From contig JABGQJ010000500.1 of NCBI GenBank assembly GCA_018648945.1, positions 1 through 5,922 on the forward strand: DNA of 5,922 bases. The letters are read 5' to 3'. Of this stretch, positions 1-5,895 are shown one piece after another. The notes beneath the pieces were generated by a model. The model had not been told where the DNA came from. It saw only the letters and a list, made by a program, of their open reading frames with translations, and did no database searches. The translations under genes were made by a program, and so were the position numbers. This DNA is from Victivallales bacterium. GTDB lineage: Bacteria; Verrucomicrobiota; Lentisphaeria; Oligosphaerales; Lenti-02. The stretch's first letter is position 1. Each line of letters starts with the position of its first letter.

Positions 1-1855
1 CCAGGACCGAGCCGTCGGGGAAGTCGGCGTGGTCGAGCTTGCCCACGCTGTTGATCAACGAGGTGATGCCCTGCGTGTCGCGGGAGATGGAGGCATCCAG
101 GTTCTTGGCGATGGGGTCGCCGTTCCTCCGTCCGTCCGGGGTGGCCTTGGTTTGCTTCCCAAAGGTCACGCTGTAGTCGATGGACCAGCAGCCCATCTGG
201 AAATGCCCACCGCGCTGGTTCGGGGTCCGGTTGATCAGCCCGGCCGTGTAGCTCGCCAAATCGACGGCCAACTCATCGACCGCCGCGAGGTCGTTGCCCC
301 ACTTGGGTGCCTTCCGTTGCGCGACAAGGCGCAGTTCCTCGGCCCCATCCCAGTTGCGTTCCAGACAGCGGCGGAGCTCGTCCCAGGAGCAGAGCCCATG
401 CTCGAAGACCAGGTAGGCGATGGCGGCGAAGGAGTCGGCCACCGTCCCCAAACCGGCACACATCACCCCGGACGTGCTGTACTTGGTCCCGCCATTGGAG
501 ACATCCCGCCCCTTCTCAAAGCAGGAATCCATGGTTCCGGAGAGCACCGGCGAGGGGTTCACCTGTTTCCAGCGCTCCTCCCACCAGCGCGTCTGCCCCA
601 GAGCCTCGTCAATCACCCCTGCGAGAATGCCCTGGTAGCGGGCCACGACCTCCGCGGTACTGCCGGGGATCCCGGGTTCGGCGAACACGTATTCGAGGAT
701 GCGGGGCAGGTTGAGCAGCGCGCTCATGGTGCAGGAAAGCTCTTTCCCCATGATCGCGGGTTCGTAGCAACCGATGGGCACGAAGTCGATCAGTTCGTCC
801 TCGGCCTTGCCGGCGCGCCGGAACATCTCGTAGGCAGCTTCGTCGTTCGCAAAGACGATCCCGGTCTGGCCGTTCCGGACGCATTCGGCGGCGGCGAGCA
901 GGTAGCGGTCGGGAGTGTGGGGATTCAGCCGGAAGGAGAACTTGGGGTCGATCGCCTGCCGTTCGGCGAAGACTTCGAAGGCGAGTTCGGTCAGCTCGTT
1001 GCAGACGTCCGTGCCGTCCTGCCGCCAACCGCCGAAGCAGATGTTGTTGCCAGCCTTGAACCCGATGGCCAGGTACTTCTCGAAGTAGAACTTCGTCAGT
1101 TCCGCGGCTTGCTCTCGCGTGAGCCTTCCTGCGGCCAGGTCCCGTCGGTAGTAGTCCACATACAGTTGGTCGAAGTGGCCCTGTGAACGGACGTTGACGC
1201 CGTCGATCTCCTGGACCTGGTTGTAGAGGAAGGAGATCTGCAAGGCCTCGTGAAACGTCCGGGCGGGCCGGGCCGCCAGAGCCTTGAGCGGATCCATCAC
1301 CCGGACAGCGTTCTGGCGTTCCGCCTGCGCCGCCAGGCGGAGGATGTAGGTGCAGAATGCCCCGTAGCCGGTGGCGACGGCGGCATAGAACTCCCTGGCC
1401 TCATCGTCGCGCGCATGGTCCAGAGCCGCCAGAGCCCGGTCGCGGAGGCCGGCCGGGCCGTAGCTCAGGACGTTCCGCCAATCTGGAGAGGTGTGGCTGA
1501 GATCGAGACTGGAGACCGCGGCAGGATAGCCGAGAGCCGTTCTCGGTGGCAGGTCCCGGCCCGCCTCCTTGCGCCATTCCCCCTGGAGCGTCCAGAGGAT
1601 GCGGCCGGTGCCGATATGGTCGGCGAACCAGTCGTAATCGTCGATGCCGACCCGAGCATTCTCCAGGAGGAACGCGAGAATCGCCGCCTTGGTGCGTATG
1701 CGCGGCTCGTTCCCGTGCGCGCCAAGGTAGCTGCGGACCTCCGCCTCCAGCTCCGGAACCGTCAGGCCGGTGTCCTCGGCCACCTGCATCGGGCGGTATT
1801 GGCGGGAGAGCTTCTCCCGAACGTCATCGAAGGTACCCCAGAGACTCACTTGCAT
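1..1855 (-). CDS. Glycyl radical enzyme (PFL-like), 3' end missing
   Basis: This encodes the first 618 residues of a glycyl radical enzyme; the frame is still open at the left edge. Family features in order: a Ser-His-Thr-Ser-Pro-Asp stretch (His121) matching the usual GHxxPD; GHFDQ (226-230), normally GRFDQ; GNNICFGGW (269-277); the thiyl-radical loop IGCYEP with Cys363 and Glu365; the KGRDVSNGGTKY region (448-459); and ATPDGRR (571-577). Cys-x-Glu is typical of the dehydratase and lyase clades, whereas true pyruvate formate-lyase has Cys-Cys, so PFL activity is unlikely. Family members are usually about 750-850 residues, so the C-terminal domain with the radical glycine (RVxGY) is probably outside the window, as is any radical-SAM activase. 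Two ATGs lie six bases apart. I chose the inner one because GAGG is 8 nt from it and only 2 nt from the outer one (1861). It is probably the third gene of an operon with the oxidoreductase and SDR genes. Family is certain; substrate is unknown. Confidence 0.93.
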   Translation of the reverse strand, partial: MQVSLWGTFDDVREKLSRQYRPMQVAEDTGLTVPELEAEVRSYLGAHGNEPRIRTKAAILAFLLENARVGIDDYDWFADHIGTGRILWTLQGEWRKEAGRDLPPRTALGYPAAVSSLDLSHTSPDWRNVLSYGPAGLRDRALAALDHARDDEAREFYAAVATGYGAFCTYILRLAAQAERQNAVRVMDPLKALAARPARTFHEALQISFLYNQVQEIDGVNVRSQGHFDQLYVDYYRRDLAAGRLTREQAAELTKFYFEKYLAIGFKAGNNICFGGWRQDGTDVCNELTELAFEVFAERQAIDPKFSFRLNPHTPDRYLLAAAECVRNGQTGIVFANDEAAYEMFRRAGKAEDELIDFVPIGCYEPAIMGKELSCTMSALLNLPRILEYVFAEPGIPGSTAEVVARYQGILAGVIDEALGQTRWWEERWKQVNPSPVLSGTMDSCFEKGRDVSNGGTKYSTSGVMCAGLGTVADSFAAIAYLVFEHGLCSWDELRRCLERNWDGAEELRLVAQRKAPKWGNDLAAVDELAVDLASYTAGLINRTPNQRGGHFQMGCWSIDYSVTFGKQTKATPDGRRNGDPIAKNLDASISRDTQGITSLINSVGKLDHADFPDGSVL

Positions 1856-1863
1856 AGCCATAT

Positions 1864-1867
1864 CCTC
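1864..1867 (-). promoter_or_regulatory. Shine-Dalgarno site of the glycyl radical enzyme gene
   Basis: GAGG on the minus strand is 8 nt from the ATG at 1855 and only 2 nt from the ATG at 1861, which favours the inner start. The whole ribosome-binding region is squeezed into the 22 bp between the start codon and the end of the foldback repeat at 1878. Confidence 0.6.
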
Positions 1868-1877
1868 GAAGGAGCCC

Positions 1878-2055
1878 AGCCTGGATTATTCATGCGCTTC
1901 GTGGCGAGAGTGCGTAGTGTGCTGTGGATCAGTCCGTTGTGCCAGGTCGTCGGGCGCAGGCGTGTTGGCACCCGTCAAGGTCGGCGTTCTGGTACAACGG
2001 GTTGAGACGCAGCGCAATCCGGATTCGCAGTAGATTCGCATGGGTAATCCAGGCT
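1878..2055 (+). repeat. 178-bp foldback (MITE-like) repeat, copy 1
   Basis: The ends form an imperfect 19-bp inverted repeat: AGCCTGGATTATTCATGCG at the left, and the reverse complement of the right end reads AGCCTGGATTACCCATGCG (17 of 19 equal). Inner arms also pair: CCGTTGTGCCAG (1934-1945) with CTGGTACAACGG (1989-2000), 11 of 12 plus one G-T wobble. The stretch between shows further partial pairing, so the unit could fold into one long imperfect hairpin. It matches the copy at 4094-4271 over its full length with no gaps, about 149 of 178 bases by hand count. There is no open frame of note and no clear target-site duplication. It lies between the SDR gene and the glycyl radical enzyme gene, and its right end supplies two bases of the SDR stop codon. 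It is probably a non-autonomous element moved in trans by a transposase encoded elsewhere; the transposase family is not established. Confidence 0.85.
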
Positions 2056-3052
2056 ATAGCTTGGCCATTTCGTCGAACTTCCCGTCCCACCATTCATCGA
2101 CGGTCTGGAACTGCGGGTTGTCGTGATAGAACCTGACCGAGTCGGTGATGCCAGTCTCGAAATCGGTCGTGCACCTGAATTCCGGCACGGCGGCGCGGAC
2201 CTTGGAACTGTCGTAGCAGTCGTGCGCGCTGGCGTGGACGACCTTCTGCCCGGCGCTGTGGCCGACCAGGAAACAGATCTTCTCCGACGGTACGCAGTGG
2301 AACACCGGTTTGACCCCGAGCGCCTCCGCCTCGATCTCGGCCACTCTCCGCCAGGTCAGGTACTGGCCCGAGGTGATGTGGAAGTCCTCGTTGATCGCCG
2401 CCGGGTTGTTCCACAGTCCGACGAAGGCCTTGGCGAAGTCGGTGGTGTGGGTGACCGTGCAGAGCTGCATCCCGTCGTCATGCAAGATGATCGGCTTCGC
2501 CTTGAGCAAGCGCTCGGCAAGGGTCCAACTCTGCCAGTGCGAGATGCGCCAGGCACTGAAGAAGCGGACCCGGTTGCAGGTGTAACCGGGCCGCACCACG
2601 GTGAACGTCATCCCGGTCTCGGCTGCTTCGCGGCGCAGCAGCTCCTCGCAGAGACTCTTGTTCCAGCCGTATTGCCAATTGGTGTTGCCGATGCGGGAGT
2701 TGCTCTCGGTCTTGAGGAGATGCGCCGAAGGACGGTACGCTATGATGGAGGAGATGAAGACGTAGTGCCGACAGCGTCCGCGCAGCAGCTCTAGCTTAGC
2801 GGCCAACTGCTCGGGTGTGAAGGAGATGAAGTCGCAGACGATGTCGAATTCCTTCCCTGCCAGCGCGGCCTGCGCCTGTTCCGGCACCCCGATATCGCAG
2901 GTGATGGTCTGAACTTCCGGCGGCAGGAAGCTCGGGGTGCGGCCGCGGTTGAGCAGATGGATCTCGCAGTCGTCGCGTTGCAGCCCGTAAAGAACGCAAT
3001 CGGTACTGATGATCCCGGTTCCGCCAATCATGAGGACCTTGGTCTTGGCCAT
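2054..3052 (-). CDS. Extended SDR: NAD-dependent epimerase/dehydratase
   Basis: This 332-residue protein has the extended short-chain dehydrogenase/reductase fold. The nucleotide-binding loop near the N-terminus is GGTGIIS (residues 10-16), where the last glycine of the classic GxxGxxG is serine. Arg36 just after the second strand (LNRGR) may favour NADP(H). The catalytic Tyr-x-x-x-Lys is Y128-GWN-K132, with the partner serine in FISS (99-102). VVRPGYTCN (152-160) is the usual segment after the active site, and the length is normal for the family. Such enzymes epimerise, dehydrate or reduce nucleotide sugars or free sugar derivatives; the substrate cannot be told from this sequence. The ATG lies 2 nt after the stop codon of the oxidoreductase gene, implying translational coupling. 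An AGGGG 11 nt upstream, inside that gene, is a weak ribosome site. The TAG stop overlaps the end of the foldback repeat, so the native C-terminus may have been altered. The same frame is open far upstream through the oxidoreductase gene, but the family homology begins at this ATG. Confidence 0.92.
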   Translation of the reverse strand: MAKTKVLMIGGTGIISTDCVLYGLQRDDCEIHLLNRGRTPSFLPPEVQTITCDIGVPEQAQAALAGKEFDIVCDFISFTPEQLAAKLELLRGRCRHYVFISSIIAYRPSAHLLKTESNSRIGNTNWQYGWNKSLCEELLRREAAETGMTFTVVRPGYTCNRVRFFSAWRISHWQSWTLAERLLKAKPIILHDDGMQLCTVTHTTDFAKAFVGLWNNPAAINEDFHITSGQYLTWRRVAEIEAEALGVKPVFHCVPSEKICFLVGHSAGQKVVHASAHDCYDSSKVRAAVPEFRCTTDFETGITDSVRFYHDNPQFQTVDEWWDGKFDEMAKL

Positions 3053-3054
3053 GA

Positions 3055-4071
3055 CTAGAGCATCCCCTGGTAATCGACCAGCTCGAGTTTCCCGCTGTCC
3101 GCCGAGCGGAAGATGGCGTCCGTGATGAGTTCGGTCTTCACGGCGCTGGCGAGGGAGCAGACCGGCTCCCGCCCATCCCGCACCGCGCGGATGAAGTCCT
3201 CGACCATCGGCTTGTGGTAGTTCGGATCGGTCTTGACGTCGATGGACTCCGGTTGCCCGCCGGCCCGGCGGAGCAGCACCGGCCCGTTCCCTCTCGGCGG
3301 CCAGTTCTCCAGGTAGATCGAGCCAGTCCGGCCGTAGAACTCCAGTTCGTGGTGGCGAACCGTGGGATTGAACACCACCTGCAGGCTGAAGATCGCGCCG
3401 TTCGCGAAGGAGAGGATGACCGAACTGAGATCCTCGGTGTCGGTTGCCGGATTGAGGGTGCAGCAGGTCTTGGCGAACACGGACTCCGGCGGTCCGAACA
3501 GATTGTGGACCATGTCGATGATATAGAAGGCAAGGGTCTTCAACGGACTGCCGCCAATGGCCCGTTCCAGGCGCGTATTGCCGATCGAGACTTGGTTCCC
3601 AAAGGTCCAGTTCATCCAGCCGCCGGTCAGTTCGCCGATGGCCCCCTCGCGGATCAGGCGCTCCGTCGTCCTGTATTGCTCGGAGAGGCGACGGTAGTCG
3701 GAACAACTCGTCTGAACGGGCAGATCCGCAACGGCCTGGGCCAAGCCTACGGCGTCCTCGCCACTGAGGGTCAAGGGCTTCTCCACCAGGAAGTGCTTGC
3801 CCGCCTTGGCCGCCCCGATGCAAAGGTCCACGTGCGATGTCACCTGCGTGGCGATGTAGACCGCCTCGCAGCCGCTTTCGGCCAGGGCCTGGCTGTAATC
3901 GGTGAAGACCCGTGGCGTGATGCCCAGATCGCGGGCCAAGCTCTCCGCGCGTTCGCGGTCGAGGTCGCAGATGGCGCAGAGCTCGGATTCCCGGGCCTCC
4001 ACCAGGGCCGCGCCAACGCGAAGACGGGCGATGTTCCCCGCGCCGACCAGGAGCCATTTGAGTTGCCGCAT
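3055..4071 (-). CDS. Gfo/Idh/MocA family NAD(P)-dependent oxidoreductase
   Basis: This 338-residue protein has the two-domain layout of the Gfo/Idh/MocA family. An N-terminal Rossmann domain carries VGAGNIA (residues 9-15) and an acidic residue after the second strand (CDLD, 35-38), which suggests NAD. It is followed by the conserved EKP motif (E97-K98-P99) with the cofactor- and substrate-contacting lysine, then the C-terminal alpha/beta domain. Family members oxidise or reduce hydroxyl groups of sugars, inositols and similar compounds. One feature is odd: where myo-inositol dehydrogenase and relatives have Asp-x-x-x-His, this protein reads Thr179-LAF-Tyr183 before the conserved IID, so the usual Asp and His appear to be lost. 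Two ATGs lie six bases apart. GAAAGG is 9 nt from the inner one (4071) and 3 nt from the outer one (4077), so I chose the inner; 4077 is possible. It is the first gene of the likely operon, 2 nt before the SDR gene. Confidence 0.92.
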   Translation of the reverse strand: MRQLKWLLVGAGNIARLRVGAALVEARESELCAICDLDRERAESLARDLGITPRVFTDYSQALAESGCEAVYIATQVTSHVDLCIGAAKAGKHFLVEKPLTLSGEDAVGLAQAVADLPVQTSCSDYRRLSEQYRTTERLIREGAIGELTGGWMNWTFGNQVSIGNTRLERAIGGSPLKTLAFYIIDMVHNLFGPPESVFAKTCCTLNPATDTEDLSSVILSFANGAIFSLQVVFNPTVRHHELEFYGRTGSIYLENWPPRGNGPVLLRRAGGQPESIDVKTDPNYHKPMVEDFIRAVRDGREPVCSLASAVKTELITDAIFRSADSGKLELVDYQGML

Positions 4072-4080
4072 TGCCATCTG

Positions 4081-4086
4081 CCTTTC
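4081..4086 (-). promoter_or_regulatory. Shine-Dalgarno site of the oxidoreductase gene
   Basis: GAAAGG on the minus strand is 9 nt from the ATG at 4071 and 3 nt from the ATG at 4077. As with the glycyl radical enzyme gene, the ribosome site occupies nearly all of the short gap between the foldback repeat (from 4094) and the start codon, and both genes begin ATG-GCN-ATG. Confidence 0.55.
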
Positions 4087-4093
4087 GGTTCGC

Positions 4094-4271
4094 AGCCTGG
4101 ATTACTCATGCGCTTCGTCACGAGAACACGTAGTGTGCTGCGGATCAGTCCGTTGGGCCAGGTTGTCGGGCGCAGGCGTATCGGGATACGTCAAGCTCGG
4201 CGTTCTGGCGCAACGGCATGAGACGTAGTGCAATGCGTGGTCGTAGTAGACTCGCGTGGGTAACCCAGGCT
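4094..4271 (+). repeat. 178-bp foldback (MITE-like) repeat, copy 2
   Basis: This is the second copy of the repeat at 1878-2055, in the same orientation and of the same length, about 84% identical by hand count. Its end reads AGCCTGGATTACTCATGCG, and the reverse complement of the other end reads AGCCTGGGTTACCCACGCG (16 of 19 equal). Inner arms CCGTTGGGCCAG (4150-4161) and CTGGCGCAACGG (4205-4216) pair at 11 of 12. The centre holds a perfect dyad, CGTATC-GG-GATACG (4177-4190), that is weaker in copy 1. In both copies the base left of the unit is C and the base right of it is A, so the true unit could be 180 bp. No convincing target duplication is seen. It lies 16 bp before the outer ATG of the oxidoreductase gene, inside the leader of the presumed operon transcript. 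Confidence 0.85.
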
Positions 4272-4342
4272 AGGGCGATCGTCCAAGTGCTTGGATACCG
4301 CAGACAAATGCTGCCTGGAGTATCATGGAAGGGAATAACGGA

Positions 4343-4366
4343 CAATACTAGCTTACTGTCGTATTG
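4343..4366. promoter_or_regulatory. Possible operator: CAATAC-N12-GTATTG dyad
   Basis: This is a perfect 6-bp inverted repeat with a 12-nt spacer in the AT-richest patch of the gap between the SPFH gene and the oxidoreductase gene. On the minus strand a weak promoter-like pair overlaps it: TTGAGT, a 17-nt spacer, then TAAGCT (a poor -10 match). The position fits an operator or promoter for the oxidoreductase-SDR-glycyl radical enzyme operon. No regulator gene is in view, and the repeat is short enough to arise by chance. Apart from this dyad and repeat copy 2, I see nothing firm in 4078-4553 and no clear intrinsic terminator after the SPFH gene. Confidence 0.3.
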
Positions 4367-4553
4367 CACCATACTCAACGAGCGAGGGGTGCAGCCGTGC
4401 GGACGCAGGCGTTCCTCGGACGAATCGGCCGGATTGAGCGAATCGGGCGAGCGCGCCCATGCGGTCCCCACGGGTCTTGTGCGGCGGGCCAGCATTCTGT
4501 GTCCACGACTACCTCCGCCTCGGTGAGCCCTGGGATCGTGTCCCCCAGCGTCC

Positions 4554-5441
4554 TTACGGACTCGTGGGCTGGCTCTGGACCTCGGACACGGCCGGTGCCG
4601 TCGGCGGGCTGGGAAGCCCTGGCTGGTCGCCGCTGGTAACTGGGAGGTCACCCAGGATCAGTTGAGGCGAGATTCCCTTGTCCGTTACCACGATCTTCGC
4701 GTTGTCCTTGAGGGCATTCTCCGTCACTTCGAGCCGCTTCAAGTCCTTTGCGTTCCCTACGAAGTACTTCTCTGCCGCTTCATTGACCAGTTGAATAGCC
4801 TGTGCCCTCCCTTCCGCAATTCGTATCTCAGCTTCTCTTTGCCCTTCCGCCAGCTGGATGGCCGCCAGTTTCTCCTGCTCTGCCGCTTCGAACTTGCCTG
4901 TCGCAAGCAGCTTCATGGCCCTGCGTTCCTGCTCTGCGGTCTTCTGCATATGCATCGCCTTCTTGATATCCTCAGGGGGATCGATCAACCGAATCTCGAC
5001 CTTGCAGACCTTGAGCCCCCAGTCGGTGACCATCTCGTCCAGCTCCGCCTGCAGGTTGACAGAGATTCGCTCTCTCGCCGTCAGGCTGTCGTCCAGCGTC
5101 AATTGCCCGAACTCCTGGCGAAGATTGGTCTTTCCCAGCTGAAGAACCGCTTTCTTCCAGTCGTCGATACTGTAGAAGGTCTTCTGAATATCCTCTGACT
5201 GCAGCCCAGGCCGCACCCAGATCAGACCATCGACCTGGATTTCCACATTGTCTTGGGTGATCACTGGTTGAGGCTCGATATCCATGGTGTGTTCCCTCAC
5301 GTCGCGCACCCGCGTGACACTTAGGAAGGGCCATTGGAAATGAACCCCAGGCTCCACAAATTTCTGATACTTGCCCAGGAACTCAACGATCCCTCGCTCG
5401 TACTGCCTGATCGTGTAGATCGGGGAGAATACGGTTCTCAC
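4554..5441 (-). CDS. SPFH/band 7 (stomatin/prohibitin-like) protein, no membrane anchor
   Basis: This 295-residue protein belongs to the SPFH/band 7 superfamily, which forms oligomeric scaffolds at membranes and often modulates proteases or membrane domains. The N-terminus reads directly into the SPFH core: QYERGIVEFLGKYQKFVEPGVHF (13-35, partly conserved), then ITQDNVEIQVDGLIWVR (61-77), then the TARERISVNLQAELDEMVTDWG region (121-142) and PPEDIKKAM (155-163). Residues about 164-225 are rich in Ala, Glu, Lys and Gln, as in the coiled coil that follows the domain. The last 30 residues are a Pro/Ser-rich tail. The hydrophobic N-terminal hairpin or helix usual in stomatins is absent. The start is GTG, with AGGAG 7 nt upstream; the frame is closed by a TGA not far above and has no ATG between, so an anchored form is not hidden by a wrong start. 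The usual NfeD-type partner is not in the window. It is probably transcribed separately from the downstream operon. Confidence 0.9.
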   Translation of the reverse strand: MRTVFSPIYTIRQYERGIVEFLGKYQKFVEPGVHFQWPFLSVTRVRDVREHTMDIEPQPVITQDNVEIQVDGLIWVRPGLQSEDIQKTFYSIDDWKKAVLQLGKTNLRQEFGQLTLDDSLTARERISVNLQAELDEMVTDWGLKVCKVEIRLIDPPEDIKKAMHMQKTAEQERRAMKLLATGKFEAAEQEKLAAIQLAEGQREAEIRIAEGRAQAIQLVNEAAEKYFVGNAKDLKRLEVTENALKDNAKIVVTDKGISPQLILGDLPVTSGDQPGLPSPPTAPAVSEVQSQPTSP

Positions 5442-5448
5442 CTTCTGT

Positions 5449-5453
5449 CTCCT
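5449..5453 (-). promoter_or_regulatory. Shine-Dalgarno site that fixes the GTG start of the SPFH gene
   Basis: AGGAG on the minus strand lies 7 nt from the GTG at 5441. This strong site is the main reason to accept a GTG start directly at the beginning of the SPFH core. Confidence 0.75.
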
Positions 5454-5676
5454 GTTGGTATTCCATCGACCTGGAGTTCAGCCAGGAACTCCGCGCGATG
5501 GGATGGTCTGGGGCACTCCACGATCCGTCTGTCTGTCGCTGGTGTCCACAGGCAACCACGGTTGGCGATGTCCGCCCCATGGCCATGTCCTTCATCACTC
5601 TCGTGCTACCGGCCTCGACAACATCTCGATATCCCGCCGGTCGGCGAGGGGAGTTCTCCTCTGACCAGCTACTCCC
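5454..5676 (-). other. Probable untranslated leader of the SPFH gene
   Basis: No convincing gene is seen between the promoter-like site near 5680 and the ribosome site of the SPFH gene. If that promoter is real, the leader would be about 230 nt long. It holds a perfect 10-bp palindrome, CATGGCCATG (5578-5587), and no recognised riboswitch. An open minus-strand frame crosses it into the SPFH gene, but its composition is not protein-like. Confidence 0.35.
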
Positions 5677-5705
5677 AAAGTACACGGGTCTTCCGCGACT
5701 GACAA
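5677..5705 (-). promoter_or_regulatory. Candidate sigma-70-type promoter for the SPFH gene
   Basis: On the minus strand TTGTCA (5700-5705; 5 of 6 to TTGACA) is followed after exactly 17 nt by TACTTT (5677-5682; the most conserved -10 positions T, A and final T match). It lies just after the stop of a possible upstream remnant and before the SPFH gene, so the place is sensible. The -10 match is only 3 of 6, so chance is not excluded. Confidence 0.35.
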
Positions 5706-5730
5706 GCCCCAACGGCGGCTGGCGGCGTTC

Positions 5731-5895
5731 TCAGCGATGGACAATCGCTGCCTCGGCCCCAAACGGGGCTGCGTTCCACAGCCCCAGGTTGGCGTCCAGC
5801 GCCCACCGGGGGACCAGGCCGGCACCCGCCGTCGACCCCACCGGGGTCGCGTAATCCCCGGATGCCGACCGTCGACTCAATCCCGGACATATCGC
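5731..5895 (-). pseudogene. Possible C-terminal remnant of an unrecognised gene
   Basis: A minus-strand frame runs from just after a TGA (5896-5898) to a TGA at 5731-5733, with no ATG. From about 5850 onward its codons have very high GC at the third position, like the real genes here, and the product ends ALDANLGLWNAAPFGAEA plus five residues, which reads like a protein C-terminus. The upstream third of the frame lacks this codon pattern. It could be the tail of a gene broken by a frameshift near 5850-5895, or an accident of GC-rich sequence. I do not recognise a family. Confidence 0.25.
5732..5785. other. Cluster of small hairpins, two mutually exclusive
   Basis: Three perfect inverted repeats follow one another: CAGCGAT-N5-ATCGCTG (5732-5750), GCCCC-AAAC-GGGGC (5756-5769) and GGGGCTG-N7-CAGCCCC (5765-5785). 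The second and third share GGGGC (5765-5769), so only one of them can form at a time. A further perfect hairpin, GACCCC-ACC-GGGGTC, lies at 5834-5848. None is followed by a T run on either strand, so these are not standard terminators. They overlap the possible gene remnant and may simply be coding sequence. Confidence 0.3.

Noticed and set aside
29..1186. Long plus-strand open frame opposite the glycyl radical enzyme
   Set aside because: It is antisense to a gene with clear family motifs and has no recognisable domain.
1878..2055. Repeat copy as a remnant of a full insertion sequence with a transposase gene
   Set aside because: Both copies have the same length and no transposase-like frame, so they are better described as non-autonomous units than as decayed insertion sequences.
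2054..4057. One continuous minus-strand frame of 667 codons that could look like a fusion gene
   Set aside because: Only the last 332 codons resemble a protein family (SDR). The upstream part is a different frame through the Gfo/Idh gene, left open by high GC.
3214..4221. Long plus-strand open frame opposite the oxidoreductase gene, running into repeat copy 2
   Set aside because: It is antisense to a well-supported gene and is a common artefact of GC-rich codon bias. Plus-strand frames at 1250-2005 and 2123-2794 are rejected for the same reason.
4530..4548. CTGGG-N9-CCCAG inverted repeat after the SPFH stop as a terminator
   Set aside because: The stem is only five pairs and no T run follows on the minus strand.
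4145..4651. Minus-strand open frame between the SPFH gene and repeat copy 2
   Set aside because: It overlaps the end of the SPFH gene and much of the repeat, and its composition is not protein-like.
5383..5712. Minus-strand open frame upstream of and overlapping the SPFH start
   Set aside because: It has no recognisable domain and irregular codon use, and it overlaps the SPFH gene by about 59 bases.
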